Positions 9,377-19,099 of a stretch of DNA of 64,000 nucleotides are shown here, piece by piece. Origin of the DNA: Tumebacillus amylolyticus (lineage in GTDB: Bacteria > Bacillota > Bacilli > Tumebacillales > Tumebacillaceae); NCBI RefSeq assembly GCF_016722965.1, contig NZ_JAEQNB010000007.1:167173-231172 (forward strand), written 5' to 3'. Both the position numbers and the translations under genes were made by a program. Position 1 is the stretch's first letter. Every line of letters starts with the position of its first letter. Under the pieces are notes generated by a model. The model searched no databases. It saw only the letters and a list, made by a program, of their open reading frames with translations, and had not been told where the DNA came from.

Positions 9377-9408
9377 AGAACATCCTGGGACAAAGGAGGT
9401 GATGACCG

Positions 9409-10407
9409 ATGGCTGAGGTCCTGTCGCAAAATGAAATCGATGCCCTTTTATCCGCTCTCTCTTCGGGTGAGCTCTCAGCAGAAGAAATCCGCAAAGAAGA
9501 TACGGACCGCAAGATCAAAGTATACGATTTCAAACGCGCCATGCGTTTTTCCAAAGACCACATCCGAAGCATCACGCGGATCTTTGAAAACTTCGCGCGC
9601 CTGCTTACCACATACTTTTCAGCCCAATTGCGAACGTTTGTCCAGATTTCCGTTGTCTCTGTCGATCAGTTGCCATACGAAGAGTTCATTCGTTCGATTT
9701 CCAAGATGACCATCTTGAACGTATTCAACTGCAAACCGCTTGAAGGAAAGTTCGTCATGGAGGTTCACCCGAACATCGCGTATGCGATGCTCGACCGCTT
9801 GCTCGGCGGTGCAGGGCTTGGGACTGATGTCCTGCGTGACCTGACGGAAATCGAGATGACGATTATGGAACGCGTATTCGGACGAGCGCTCGACAATTTC
9901 GAAGAGGCCTGGAAAGGCGTCGCAGAGTTGGTGACAGAACTCGATCACTTGGAGGTCAACCCTCAGTTCTTGCAACTGGTATCGCCTAACGAAACGGTTG
10001 CCGTTGTCTCCTTGTCAACGAAGATCGGGGAAATCACCGGGATGATCAACATCTGTATGCCGCACGTTGTGCTGGAGCCGATCATTCCGAAACTCTCCAC
10101 CCACTACTGGATGGGTACTTCGAAGAGTACCAAGGACTTCTCTGAGGAATGGGAAGCCATCCGTCAGAACCTTGGGAAGACCCAAGTGCCGCTGGTTGCT
10201 CAACTAGGTTCCTCCACGATCAATGTGGGCGATTTCCTCGCCCTCAATGTCGGGGACGTGATTTCGCTTGACCAAGACGTCAAGGCAAAGCTCCAACTCA
10301 AAGTTGGAGAACGCTTGAAGTTCCTTGGACAGCCGGGGACCGTACGGGGCAAAGTTGCGGTACAGATTTCACAAGTAATAGAAGAAGGAGTGGGCGCAGA
10401 TGAATAA
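9409..10407 (+). CDS. fliM: Flagellar motor switch protein FliM
   Basis: FliM forms the C ring and binds phosphorylated CheY. The N terminus has the CheY-P docking motif LSQNEIDALLSA. The middle CheC-like domain contains MLDRLLGGAGLG, and the C-terminal SpoA domain spans about residues 255-325. Its length of 332 aa is normal. AAAGGAGGTGA precedes the ATG. The stop overlaps the fliY start by 8 bases, fitting their joint assembly into the switch. Confidence 0.97.
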   Translation: MAEVLSQNEIDALLSALSSGELSAEEIRKEDTDRKIKVYDFKRAMRFSKDHIRSITRIFENFARLLTTYFSAQLRTFVQISVVSVDQLPYEEFIRSISKMTILNVFNCKPLEGKFVMEVHPNIAYAMLDRLLGGAGLGTDVLRDLTEIEMTIMERVFGRALDNFEEAWKGVAELVTELDHLEVNPQFLQLVSPNETVAVVSLSTKIGEITGMINICMPHVVLEPIIPKLSTHYWMGTSKSTKDFSEEWEAIRQNLGKTQVPLVAQLGSSTINVGDFLALNVGDVISLDQDVKAKLQLKVGERLKFLGQPGTVRGKVAVQISQVIEEGVGADE

Positions 10408-11779
10408 GGATGTGTTGTCTCAACAAGAAATCGATGCCCTCCTTAGGCAGAATGGTGACGACGACGGCACTGACCCGAACTCGGATGATATCCGCTTGTC
10501 TGATTACCTGAGTGACTTCGAAACGGACGCACTCGGTGAGATCGGGAATATTTCGTTCGGTACTGCGGCAACGGCGCTTTCGACATTGTTGAGACAGAAA
10601 GTTGACATCACGACTCCGAAAGTATCCGCCGTTCTCCGCAGCTCACTGAGCAACGATTTCCCGTTGCCGCATGTGGCGATCAAGGTGGAATATACGGACG
10701 GATTTATCGGTGCAAACGTCCTTGCGATTCGCGTGGAGGATGCGCAAATCATCGCGGACCTGATGATGGGGGGCGACGGGACGACAGCTCCGTCTGAGCT
10801 CAACGAACTCCACTTGTCAGCTGTTGCCGAAGCCATGAACCAGATGATGGGTTCCGCTTCGACCTCAATGTCCACGATCTTCAATATGATGGTCAACATC
10901 ACCCCGCCGATTGTGGACGTGATGGACTTTGATAACAAGCAGTCGGCTAGCCTGTTCCCGGATGACGAAGTGCTGATCAAGATTTCCTTCCGTCTGATTA
11001 TCGGTACGCTGATTGACTCGCACATCATGCAATTGGTTCCGGTGTCATTTGCGAAAGACATGATCTCGAAGTTGACGGGCGGCATGGGCGACAGTGCGGA
11101 GCCGGAACCCGCTCCGACACCTGCCCAAGCGATGCCGGAACCGACTCCGGTCGCGACCGCGGCACCTGTACAACCGATGGCTCAACCTTCGCAACCGGTC
11201 GCGCAGCCGATGTATGAGGCTCCTGTTGCTGCTGCAGGTGCGCCGGGGCACTACCCGCCGCCGCAACAGCAGTATCCGCCGCAACCGATGTACGCAGAGC
11301 AACAACCGCCGGCGGGCTACCCACCGTATCCGCCGCAGCAATACCCGCCGCAATATGCGTACCCTCCGTACCCGCAGCCATATCCGCCACAAGGGTACCC
11401 GGGCTATGGGGACCCGGCTGCTCAAGCCACTGGAAACCAACCGCGTCCCATTCAACAAAATGTCAATGTACAACCGGCTCAATTTTCTTCTTTCGATGCG
11501 TCCGACATTACTGGTGGACAAGGGAATCTTGACCTCTTGCTAGATATCCCGCTTTCGATTACTGTTGAGTTAGGACGTACGAAGAAATTAATCCGCGACA
11601 TTTTGGAACTCGTGCCCGGTTCCATCGTACAATTGGATAAATTGGCGGGGGACCCGGTTGATATCATGGTCAACAACAAGTTGGTCGCCAAAGGAGAAGT
11701 CGTGGTCATTGACGAAAACTTTGGTGTACGGGTAACGGACATTATCAGTCCGGCCGAACGAGTTCGCAAATTACAGTAA
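10400..11779 (+). CDS. fliY: Flagellar motor switch phosphatase FliY
   Basis: FliY combines a FliN-like C-ring domain with a CheY-P phosphatase. The N terminus repeats the CheY-docking motif (LSQQEIDALLRQ). The CheC-type domain shows two active-site patterns, EIGNISFGTAATAL and EAMNQMMG, each with the required Glu and Asn. The C terminus (about residues 370-459) is a FliN/SpoA domain with LLLDIPLSITVELGRTKK. The two are joined by an unusually long Pro/Gln/Tyr-rich linker (about residues 233-352) with YPPQ-like repeats, making the protein 459 aa, longer than the roughly 380 aa of Bacillus. Confidence 0.96.
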   Translation: MNKDVLSQQEIDALLRQNGDDDGTDPNSDDIRLSDYLSDFETDALGEIGNISFGTAATALSTLLRQKVDITTPKVSAVLRSSLSNDFPLPHVAIKVEYTDGFIGANVLAIRVEDAQIIADLMMGGDGTTAPSELNELHLSAVAEAMNQMMGSASTSMSTIFNMMVNITPPIVDVMDFDNKQSASLFPDDEVLIKISFRLIIGTLIDSHIMQLVPVSFAKDMISKLTGGMGDSAEPEPAPTPAQAMPEPTPVATAAPVQPMAQPSQPVAQPMYEAPVAAAGAPGHYPPPQQQYPPQPMYAEQQPPAGYPPYPPQQYPPQYAYPPYPQPYPPQGYPGYGDPAAQATGNQPRPIQQNVNVQPAQFSSFDASDITGGQGNLDLLLDIPLSITVELGRTKKLIRDILELVPGSIVQLDKLAGDPVDIMVNNKLVAKGEVVVIDENFGVRVTDIISPAERVRKLQ

Positions 11780-11801
11780 TTAGACTAGGGGGAACCAAAC
11801 A

Positions 11802-12164
11802 ATGTCTCACAAAATCTTGATCGTTGACGATGCGGCATTTATGCGAATGATGATTAAGGAAATTCTCACCCGCAATGGCTATAACGTAGTGGGCGAGGCA
11901 CAAGACGGCGCACAAGCTGTTGAAAAATACAAAGAACTGCGTCCGGACCTTGTCACCATGGACATCACGATGCCGGAAATGGACGGTATTCACGCGCTGA
12001 AGGAAATCCGTGCTTTCGATGTAAACGCACGCGTTATCATGTGCTCCGCAATGGGTCAACAAGCGATGGTTATCGACGCAATCCAAGCGGGTGCGAAAGA
12101 CTTCATCGTCAAGCCGTTCCAAGCAGATCGCGTTATCGAAGCGATCAAGAAAACTTTGGGCTAA
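11802..12164 (+). CDS. cheY: Chemotaxis response regulator CheY
   Basis: A single receiver domain of 120 residues. The acidic pocket Asp9-Asp10, the phosphorylated Asp54 in VTMDITMPEMDG, Ser82 and Lys104 in FIVKPF are all present. CheY is phosphorylated by CheA and binds FliM and FliY to change the direction of rotation. It lies between fliY and fliO, as in Bacillus, with AGGGGGAA upstream of the start. Confidence 0.97.
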   Translation: MSHKILIVDDAAFMRMMIKEILTRNGYNVVGEAQDGAQAVEKYKELRPDLVTMDITMPEMDGIHALKEIRAFDVNARVIMCSAMGQQAMVIDAIQAGAKDFIVKPFQADRVIEAIKKTLG

Positions 12165-12203
12165 ACGTTCCCTGAACGTCAACATTTTAGAAAGGGTGGG
12201 GTC

Positions 12204-12836
12204 ATGCGACCGACGATCACTCGTACTATTACCACTTGGTCTGTTGCACTGAGTGTCTTCTGGTTCTCCTCCCCACCTCATGTGTTGGCGGTTGGCGAAA
12301 ACGTCACAAAAGCGATTCAGGACAAGCAAAACGGTTCCACTCAGACGGTTCCGCCAACTGCCACCGGCGATGGTTCGCTCCTATGGTCGTTGTTGCAACT
12401 GGTCTTCGCCTTAGGAATCATAATTGCCATCATCTATTTCTTGATTCGATTCCTTTCGCAGAGGACGAATCTCTCTCGCAACCAAGTGTTCCAATCGCTC
12501 GGCGCTCAAGCGCTTGGCAAGGATCGTTCGGTACACCTGGTCTCAGTAGGGGACAAGGTGTATCTGCTCGGGGTGGGGGATACGATTACACTGCTTGATA
12601 CCGTAACGGATGCGGAATTGATTGAGCGCCTGCGGGAGAATGTCCAACAGCCGATCGTACGTCCCGTTTCCGGTATGCAAGACTGGATCAACCGCCTGCG
12701 CCCCAAAGCGAAAGCCCAGGCGGAAGAGATCCAAGTAGAAGAATTGCCGTTTGACGCTGCTCTGCGTGAGAAGCTGAACAACTTGAAGGAAAGGCGTCAA
12801 CAGACGGTCGACGATTGGCAGGATCCATCCAAATGA
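12204..12836 (+). CDS. fliO: Flagellar biosynthetic protein FliO (FliZ type)
   Basis: The 210-residue protein has an N-terminal hydrophobic segment that looks like a signal peptide, a second membrane helix (LLQLVFALGIIIAIIYFLIR, about residues 61-80) and a cytosolic FliO domain with FQSLGAQALGKDRSVHLVSV. FliO helps assemble the FliP ring of the export gate. The stop overlaps the fliP start as ATGA. The name fliZ is used for it in Bacillus. Confidence 0.9.
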   Translation: MRPTITRTITTWSVALSVFWFSSPPHVLAVGENVTKAIQDKQNGSTQTVPPTATGDGSLLWSLLQLVFALGIIIAIIYFLIRFLSQRTNLSRNQVFQSLGAQALGKDRSVHLVSVGDKVYLLGVGDTITLLDTVTDAELIERLRENVQQPIVRPVSGMQDWINRLRPKAKAQAEEIQVEELPFDAALREKLNNLKERRQQTVDDWQDPSK

Positions 12837-13591
12837 AAAACTTGAGAATGCTCTTTCTCTTCGTCGTCATGCTGCTGAGCCTGATGTGGGCCCATCCGGC
12901 GCTTGCCGAAGGGACGGTCATCCCAGGGGTGAATATCGGAGTTTCGACTTCGGACAACCCCGAATCTGTTGCAACTTCTCTGCAGATCATCACCATCTTG
13001 ACGGTGCTTTCCTTGGCGCCGTCCATCTTGGTATTGATGACCTGCTTTACGCGTATCGTCGTCGTGTTGGGATTTGTGCGCAACGCTTTGGCGTTGCAAC
13101 AGATGCCGCCGACACAGGTTTTGGTCGGATTGGCTTTGTTCATGACGCTGTTTGTCATGTATCCGACTTTCAACCAAATCAATGACCAAGCGCTTCAACC
13201 GTATTTGAATGGTCAACTCACACAAACTCAGGCCCTTACAAAAGCTGAGATTCCGCTGAAGCATTTTATGGCCAACCAGACCCGCCCGCAGGACTTGCAG
13301 TTGTTCTTGGATTACCGCAAGCAGGCACTGCCGGACTCCGTCGAGGCGATTCCGCTCTCCACGCTGGTTCCGTCCTATGTCATCAGCGAACTGAAGACTG
13401 CATTTGAGCTTGGCTTCATGATCTTCATCCCGTTTTTGATCATCGACATGGTCGTTGCGAGTGTGTTGATGTCCATGGGGATGATGATGCTACCGCCAGT
13501 GATGATCTCCATGCCGTTCAAGGTTTTGTTGTTTATCATGGTTGACGGTTGGTATCTCGTCGTCAAGTCCCTGTTAGCCGGTTATCAATAA
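12833..13591 (+). CDS. fliP: Flagellar export gate protein FliP
   Basis: FliP forms the core of the export gate with FliQ and FliR. From ATG 12833 (ATGA overlap with fliO) the product is 252 aa with a cleavable signal peptide ending ALA, then four membrane helices. The family block SIQ..TVLSLAPSILVLMTCFTRI is seen here as ITILTVLSLAPSILVLMTCF, and MGMMMLPPVMISMPFKVLLF is at the C terminus. An upstream in-frame start at 12815 would spoil the signal peptide and is rejected. Confidence 0.96.
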   Translation: MKNLRMLFLFVVMLLSLMWAHPALAEGTVIPGVNIGVSTSDNPESVATSLQIITILTVLSLAPSILVLMTCFTRIVVVLGFVRNALALQQMPPTQVLVGLALFMTLFVMYPTFNQINDQALQPYLNGQLTQTQALTKAEIPLKHFMANQTRPQDLQLFLDYRKQALPDSVEAIPLSTLVPSYVISELKTAFELGFMIFIPFLIIDMVVASVLMSMGMMMLPPVMISMPFKVLLFIMVDGWYLVVKSLLAGYQ

Positions 13592-13613
13592 GGTTTTGGG
13601 AAGGGTGTTACGC

Positions 13614-13883
13614 GTGAGCAGTGATTTTGTCCTCTCGCTCGGTCAAAACGCCATCTGGACGATGCTCAAGATCTGTGCGCCATTGCTTGGGGTCGGCCTT
13701 TTGGTCGGGTTGATTGTCAGCGTGTTTCAAGCCACCACACAAATTCAAGAACAGTCGTTGCAATTCATTCCGAAGTTGATCGCCGTTTTTGCGGCCATGT
13801 TGATTTTCGGTCCGTGGATGCTGTCGCTGACCTTGGATTTTACACGTGGAATCCTTGGCAACTTAAGCTCGTTTATTCGATAG
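13614..13883 (+). CDS. fliQ: Flagellar export gate protein FliQ
   Basis: A small two-helix membrane protein of the export gate. Starting at GTG 13614 it is 89 aa, exactly the usual FliQ length, beginning MSSDFVLSLGQNAIW; AAGGGTG at 13601-13607 serves as ribosome site. The TTG at 13596 that extends the frame is not needed. The conserved FQATTQIQEQSL is present. fliR follows 12 bases later. Confidence 0.95.
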   Translation: MSSDFVLSLGQNAIWTMLKICAPLLGVGLLVGLIVSVFQATTQIQEQSLQFIPKLIAVFAAMLIFGPWMLSLTLDFTRGILGNLSSFIR

Positions 13884-13895
13884 GGGCGATGTCGG

Positions 13896-14681
13896 ATGTT
13901 AGATGTCGCACTGCAGTATTCACAGGTATTCCTCTTGGTACTCGTTCGCATGTCCAGCTTCTTTTTCCTGACGCCGTTTTTCGGAACCCGGAACGTCCCG
14001 GCGGCCGCGAAAACGGGGCTGGCTTTTTTGTTGACAATCATCGTAACTCCTGCCGTCGCTGATACGAAGATGGGGGCCCTCTACTTGGGAGCCTCGTTTG
14101 CCGACTTGGTGCTGGTCTTGCTGAAAGAACTGATGGTGGGACTGACGCTAGGATTGACAGCGGCGATGATCTTCGCAGCCGTGCAGGTGGGTGGGATGTT
14201 CATCGACCTTCAGATCGGCTTCGCGATGGCAAACGTTTTTGACCCGATGTCGGGAGCTTCGGCACCGTTGACAGGTCAATTTAAGTATGCACTCGCGTTT
14301 TTGCTGTTTTTGGGTCTGGACGGTCATCATGGACTGATTGCCGCCATGCTGCAAAGCTATAACTTCGTGCCCATCGGCGCGTTTCAAATCACGGACAACC
14401 TGATGTCCGTGTTGATGCAGACGTTCTCGGCGATGTTCTTGTTGGGGCTGAAAATCGCCATCCCGGTTGTCGCAGCGCTTTTCCTAGTCGATTTCGGGTT
14501 TGCGATGCTCTCCAAAGCCGTGCCGCAGATGAACGTTTTCGCTCTCGGGATGTCGGTTAAGACCATCGTTGGCGGTTTGATGATCATCTTCACGTTGCCG
14601 GCGTTTGTCTACCTTCTCCGTGGGATGTTCCATACGATGTTTGATCAGATGGACACTATCTTGCGGGTGCTGGGAGGGTAA
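13896..14681 (+). CDS. fliR: Flagellar export gate protein FliR
   Basis: A 261-residue polytopic membrane protein with about six hydrophobic segments, completing the FliPQR gate. The family sequence GGMFIDLQIGFAMANVFDP is present. It is placed between fliQ and flhB, as in nearly all flagellar operons, and ends 8 bases before flhB. Confidence 0.95.
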   Translation: MLDVALQYSQVFLLVLVRMSSFFFLTPFFGTRNVPAAAKTGLAFLLTIIVTPAVADTKMGALYLGASFADLVLVLLKELMVGLTLGLTAAMIFAAVQVGGMFIDLQIGFAMANVFDPMSGASAPLTGQFKYALAFLLFLGLDGHHGLIAAMLQSYNFVPIGAFQITDNLMSVLMQTFSAMFLLGLKIAIPVVAALFLVDFGFAMLSKAVPQMNVFALGMSVKTIVGGLMIIFTLPAFVYLLRGMFHTMFDQMDTILRVLGG

Positions 14682-14689
14682 CACCACAC

Positions 14690-15766
14690 ATGATTCGTCT
14701 GAATCTCCAGTTTTTCTCGGGCGAGAAGACTGAGAAGCCAACCTCCAAAAAACGCGGAGATGCCAGAAAAAAGGGGCAAGTCGCCCGCAGTCAGGAATTT
14801 GGACAAGCGGCTGTCCTTCTCAGTGGTCTCTTCACGCTCAAACTGCTGTCCGGGTACTACATCGACCAGTTGACGCACATGTTCCAATTGAATCTCACCA
14901 CCGGGTTGTACACGCAAATTACTGATCAATCGGTCATTCCGTTATTTTTGCAAATGCTGCTACTCTTGGCCAAGCTCATCTTGCCGATTGCCGGCGTTGT
15001 GATGGTCATCGGTGCTTTCACTTCTTATCTACAAGTGGGAACACTGTTTACGTTGAAGCCTCTGATGCCTGACTTCAACAAGATCAACCCGATCGAGGGG
15101 TTCAAACGCATCTTCTCGGCGCGCACGTTCGTCGAGCTTTTGAAATCGATTTTAAAAATGGCTGTTATCGGATTCATCGTTTACAGCGAATTGATGGGTG
15201 ATTGGCAACGGGTTTCACAGCTGGGGGATATGGGCGTGGTAGATATGCTCACTGTCGTCAGCTCTCTGGTCTACGGAATCTTCTGGAAAGTCGGCTTTGC
15301 GATGTTGGCACTCGCGGTCGCCGATCTGCTCTACCAACGCTTCGATTTCGAACGCGGACTCAAGATGTCCAAGCAAGAAATCAAAGAAGAGTACAAGCAG
15401 CAGGAGGGGAGCCCGGAAGTCAAGGGCAAGATCAAAGAGCGCCAGCGTGCCATGGCGATGCGTCGCATGATGGCCGACGTTCCGAAGGCCGATGTGGTCA
15501 TTACCAACCCGACGCACTTTGCGATCGCTCTCAAATATGACCCGAATAACATGGAATCTCCGCAGGTGATCGCCAAAGGTGTCGATGAAACCGCCCAACG
15601 GATCAAAAAAGTCGCCCGCGACAACAACGTGATCTGCGTCGAAAACCGCCCACTGGCGCAAACGCTCTACAGAACGGTCGAGATCGGGGATGCCGTCCCG
15701 GGAGAACTGTTCCAAGCGGTTGCCGAAGTGCTCGCGTATGTATACAGACTAAAAGGCAAGGTGTAG
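14690..15766 (+). CDS. flhB: Flagellar export switch protein FlhB
   Basis: FlhB sets which substrates the export gate accepts. It has four membrane helices (roughly residues 35-215) and a cytosolic domain that cleaves itself at the NPTH motif, here at residues 273-276 within DVVITNPTHFAIALKY, so the self-cleavage site is intact. The N terminus EKTEKPTSKKRGDARKKGQV is also typical. Length is 358 aa. It works with FliK encoded upstream. Confidence 0.97.
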   Translation: MIRLNLQFFSGEKTEKPTSKKRGDARKKGQVARSQEFGQAAVLLSGLFTLKLLSGYYIDQLTHMFQLNLTTGLYTQITDQSVIPLFLQMLLLLAKLILPIAGVVMVIGAFTSYLQVGTLFTLKPLMPDFNKINPIEGFKRIFSARTFVELLKSILKMAVIGFIVYSELMGDWQRVSQLGDMGVVDMLTVVSSLVYGIFWKVGFAMLALAVADLLYQRFDFERGLKMSKQEIKEEYKQQEGSPEVKGKIKERQRAMAMRRMMADVPKADVVITNPTHFAIALKYDPNNMESPQVIAKGVDETAQRIKKVARDNNVICVENRPLAQTLYRTVEIGDAVPGELFQAVAEVLAYVYRLKGKV

Positions 15767-15782
15767 GTAGGAGGGACCGGAG

Positions 15783-17816
15783 TTGAAACTCAAGGACTTA
15801 GGTGTAATCGGGGCTGTCATCGGAATTGTCGTCATGATGGTCATCCCTATGCCTACTTTTTTGCTGGACTTTTTGTTGATCATCAACTTGAGCATCGCCT
15901 TGACGATTTTGCTCGTGGCGATGAATACCAAGGAACCGCTTGATTTTGCGATCTTCCCGTCCTTGTTGCTCTTGACTACGCTGTTTCGATTGGCTCTGAA
16001 CGTGTCGTCGACGCGCTCGATCCTCTCCTCCGGAGAAGCGGGGGATGTCATCCACACCTTCGGGACATTCGTTATCGGTGGGAACGCGGTCGTCGGTTTT
16101 ATCGTGTTCCTTATTCTCGTCATTATCCAATTTATCGTTATTACCAAAGGTTCGGAGCGCGTGGCGGAAGTTGCGGCCCGCTTCACCTTGGACGCGATGC
16201 CGGGTAAGCAGATCTCCATCGATGCGGACTTGAACGCAGGTCTGTTGAATGAAAAAGAAGCACGAGAGAAACGTACGAAGATTGCACGCGAAGCCGACTT
16301 CTACGGAGCAATGGATGGTGCCTCGAAGTTTGTCAAAGGGGACGCCATCGCCGGGATGATTATCGTAGCGATCAACATCATCGCCGGTTTTGTCATCGGC
16401 GTGGCGATGCGTGGTGAATCTGCGACACAAGCGATGCAGAATTACACGATCCTCTCGGTCGGTGATGGTCTTGTCTCGCAGATTCCGGCGCTGTTGATTT
16501 CGACGGCAACCGGTCTCGTCGTGACTCGAGCCGCTTCCGACAATAACTTGTCCGACGACATCTCCAAGCAGTTGCTCGCGTACCCGAAAATGCTCTTCAT
16601 CGTCGGGGGCGTCATTGCCATGATGGGCGTGTTCACTCCGATCGGCGTCCTCAAGACTTGGCCGGTTGCCGGATTGATCGCATACGGCGGCTTCCAAATG
16701 CAGCGCTCCATGAAATTGGAAACCATCCGAGAACTTGAACAAGTCGAGGAGAACAAAAACGAAGAGGTACGCAGTCCGGAAAGCGTCATCTCGTTGATCC
16801 AAGTTGATCCAATCGAATTCGAGTTTGGGTATGCGCTGATTCCGTTAGCTGACGTCAACCAAGGCGGCGACTTGCTCGACCGCGTCATCATGATCCGTCG
16901 CCAGTTCGCGATGGAGATGGGATTGGTTGTGCCGGTGATTCGCATCCGTGACAACATCCAACTGCGTCCGAACGAGTATGTGATCAAGATCAAGGGTAAC
17001 GAGGTTGCACGCGGCGAACTGCTGCTTGACCACTACCTCGCGATGAGTCCGGGCTTCGACGATGAGAACATCGTCGGGATTCCGACCAAGGAACCTGCGT
17101 TCGGTTTACCGGCGCTCTGGGTTGCGGACAACATGCGCGAACAGGCGGAGTTCTCCGGCTACACCGTGGTTGATCCGCCGTCTGTCGTGGCCACGCACCT
17201 TACAGAAGTCCTCCGCAAACATGCCAGCGAACTGCTGGGACGCCAAGAGACCAAGCAGCTCATCGATTCGCTGCGTGAAACCTACCCGGCGTTGGTTGAT
17301 GAGGTTGTACCGAACCAGATGTCGATCGGTGAAGTGCAAAAAGTACTTATCAATCTGTTGCGTGAAAAAGTTTCCATCCGTGACCTCGTCACAATTCTGG
17401 AGGCTTTGGCCGACTATGTTGGGTATACCAAGGATACAGACATTTTGACCGAGTATGTCCGCCAAGCGCTTTCACGTCAGATTACGAATCAATACAAAGC
17501 CGGCGGCGGTCCGCTCAAAGTGATCACGCTGAGCCCGAATGTGGAGAAACTGTTGCTCGACAACATCCAAGGTTCGGACCAAGGTACGTACTTGGCGCTC
17601 GATCCGCGCGTTTCTCAACAGATCTATCAGAAGTTGGCCGAACAGGTGCAGGTGGTGACGAACCTTGGACATCCGCCGCTCCTGCTCACCTCGCCGAATA
17701 CCCGCATGCATGTGCGCAAACTGATTGAGCGCGTCTTGCCGGACGTGGCGGTGCTTTCCTTTAATGAACTCGATACGACCGTTGATGTTCAAAGCGGAGG
17801 GGTGGTGAACCTGTAA
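15783..17816 (+). CDS. flhA: Flagellar export gate protein FlhA
   Basis: FlhA is the largest export-gate protein. The 677 residues comprise about eight membrane helices (to about residue 310) with the FHIPEP-type cytoplasmic loop (SERVAEVAARFTLDAMPGKQ) and a large cytosolic domain that docks chaperone-substrate complexes. Translation begins at TTG 15783 after AGGAGG at 15770-15775. The stop overlaps the flhF start by one base. Confidence 0.97.
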   Translation: MKLKDLGVIGAVIGIVVMMVIPMPTFLLDFLLIINLSIALTILLVAMNTKEPLDFAIFPSLLLLTTLFRLALNVSSTRSILSSGEAGDVIHTFGTFVIGGNAVVGFIVFLILVIIQFIVITKGSERVAEVAARFTLDAMPGKQISIDADLNAGLLNEKEAREKRTKIAREADFYGAMDGASKFVKGDAIAGMIIVAINIIAGFVIGVAMRGESATQAMQNYTILSVGDGLVSQIPALLISTATGLVVTRAASDNNLSDDISKQLLAYPKMLFIVGGVIAMMGVFTPIGVLKTWPVAGLIAYGGFQMQRSMKLETIRELEQVEENKNEEVRSPESVISLIQVDPIEFEFGYALIPLADVNQGGDLLDRVIMIRRQFAMEMGLVVPVIRIRDNIQLRPNEYVIKIKGNEVARGELLLDHYLAMSPGFDDENIVGIPTKEPAFGLPALWVADNMREQAEFSGYTVVDPPSVVATHLTEVLRKHASELLGRQETKQLIDSLRETYPALVDEVVPNQMSIGEVQKVLINLLREKVSIRDLVTILEALADYVGYTKDTDILTEYVRQALSRQITNQYKAGGGPLKVITLSPNVEKLLLDNIQGSDQGTYLALDPRVSQQIYQKLAEQVQVVTNLGHPPLLLTSPNTRMHVRKLIERVLPDVAVLSFNELDTTVDVQSGGVVNL

Positions 17817-19099
17817 TGCTCGTCAAACGCTATGTGGTCAAGGAAATGCCGGAAGCTGTCGCGATGATCCGCGAAGACCTCGGCAAGGACGCGGTGATTC
17901 TCTCGACCAAGAAGATTCAAAGTCGAGGGTTTCTCGGTCTGTTCAGCAAGACACAAATCGAAGTGGTGGCGGCGGCCAACGAGGAAAAAACGGAGGAACG
18001 TCCGGCAGCTGCGACCATGCCGCGAAACTTTGCGATGGGGGCTTATCAGCAACAGACTCGCCCGCAATCCGGTGGAGCAACCGCGACATTGGAGCCCTCT
18101 GCACCTTTTGTTCCCCAGGAGGTGCCGGAGCCTGTTGCGGCTGTGGCGGCGTTTCAAGCCGCCGTGTCTGCTCCGCCGCCGGCTCCTGCCTCGACTGTGG
18201 TCATGACTTCCGAGAAGGAAGACGACACACAGGTGCTCAAGGAAGTTCAAGACTTGCGAAAATTGATCCGCAGTCTCATCAACGCCAACGACACCAAGAT
18301 GTTGCCTGAGTCCGTTTCCCGCGTTCGCAAACAACTTTTGGCAAATAATGTCGAAGAAGAACTGGTTGATGAGCTGATTGAACGAGGAATTCGCGAGTTT
18401 CAGGAAGTTCAGGACATCAGTGAGCAGGAATTTCGAGGTATTTTGACAAAATTAATACGTAAGGAGTTGGAGAAAGCCGGTGAACCGTCGCCGATCGCTC
18501 CAACTACCCGTGTCGCTTCGTTCATGGGACCGACCGGTGTCGGCAAAACCACAACGATTGCGAAGCTTGCGGCCGGGCAAGTGTTGACGTACGGCAGGCG
18601 AGTTGGACTGATCACCACGGATACGTACCGGATCGCAGCAGTGGAGCAATTGCGCACTTATGCCACGATCTTGAACGTTCCGTTGGAAGTCTGCTACTCA
18701 CCCGACGACGTGCAACGCGCCATGGAGAGATTCGCCGACTATGACTTGATTCTCGTAGATACGGCGGGTCGAAACTACCACAACCGGCTGAACGTGCGAG
18801 AGTTGAACCCGTTTCTTCAGGCGCTCTCTCCGGATGAGACTTTCTTGGTGCTGGCCCTGACGTCCAAGTCGTCCGATCTATCGGACATCGTGGAGAATTT
18901 TGATCAGGTGCCGATTCAGAAGTTCCTGTTCACAAAGGCGGACGAAACCACAAGTTACGGCTCCATCTACAACTTGGTCGCTCGCCACGGTATCTCGCTT
19001 TCCTACCTGACCACAGGTCAGACGGTACCGGATGACATCGAACTTGCATCTGTCCAGAAAGTAGCAAGTCTGTTGGTGGGAGAGAAGTCCGATGCATGA
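17816..19099 (+). CDS. flhF: SRP-family GTPase FlhF (flagellar placement)
   Basis: FlhF is a signal-recognition-type GTPase that sets where flagella are built. Residues 1-40 form the B domain (MLVKRYVVKEMPEAVAMIRE), followed by a Pro/Ala-rich linker to about residue 135 and the NG domain. G1 is GPTGVGKTTTIAKLAAGQ, G3 DTAGR and G4 TKAD. Length of 427 aa is within family range. It overlaps flhG by 8 bases; FlhG stimulates FlhF GTPase activity, so the coupling is functional. Confidence 0.96.
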   Translation: MLVKRYVVKEMPEAVAMIREDLGKDAVILSTKKIQSRGFLGLFSKTQIEVVAAANEEKTEERPAAATMPRNFAMGAYQQQTRPQSGGATATLEPSAPFVPQEVPEPVAAVAAFQAAVSAPPPAPASTVVMTSEKEDDTQVLKEVQDLRKLIRSLINANDTKMLPESVSRVRKQLLANNVEEELVDELIERGIREFQEVQDISEQEFRGILTKLIRKELEKAGEPSPIAPTTRVASFMGPTGVGKTTTIAKLAAGQVLTYGRRVGLITTDTYRIAAVEQLRTYATILNVPLEVCYSPDDVQRAMERFADYDLILVDTAGRNYHNRLNVRELNPFLQALSPDETFLVLALTSKSSDLSDIVENFDQVPIQKFLFTKADETTSYGSIYNLVARHGISLSYLTTGQTVPDDIELASVQKVASLLVGEKSDA

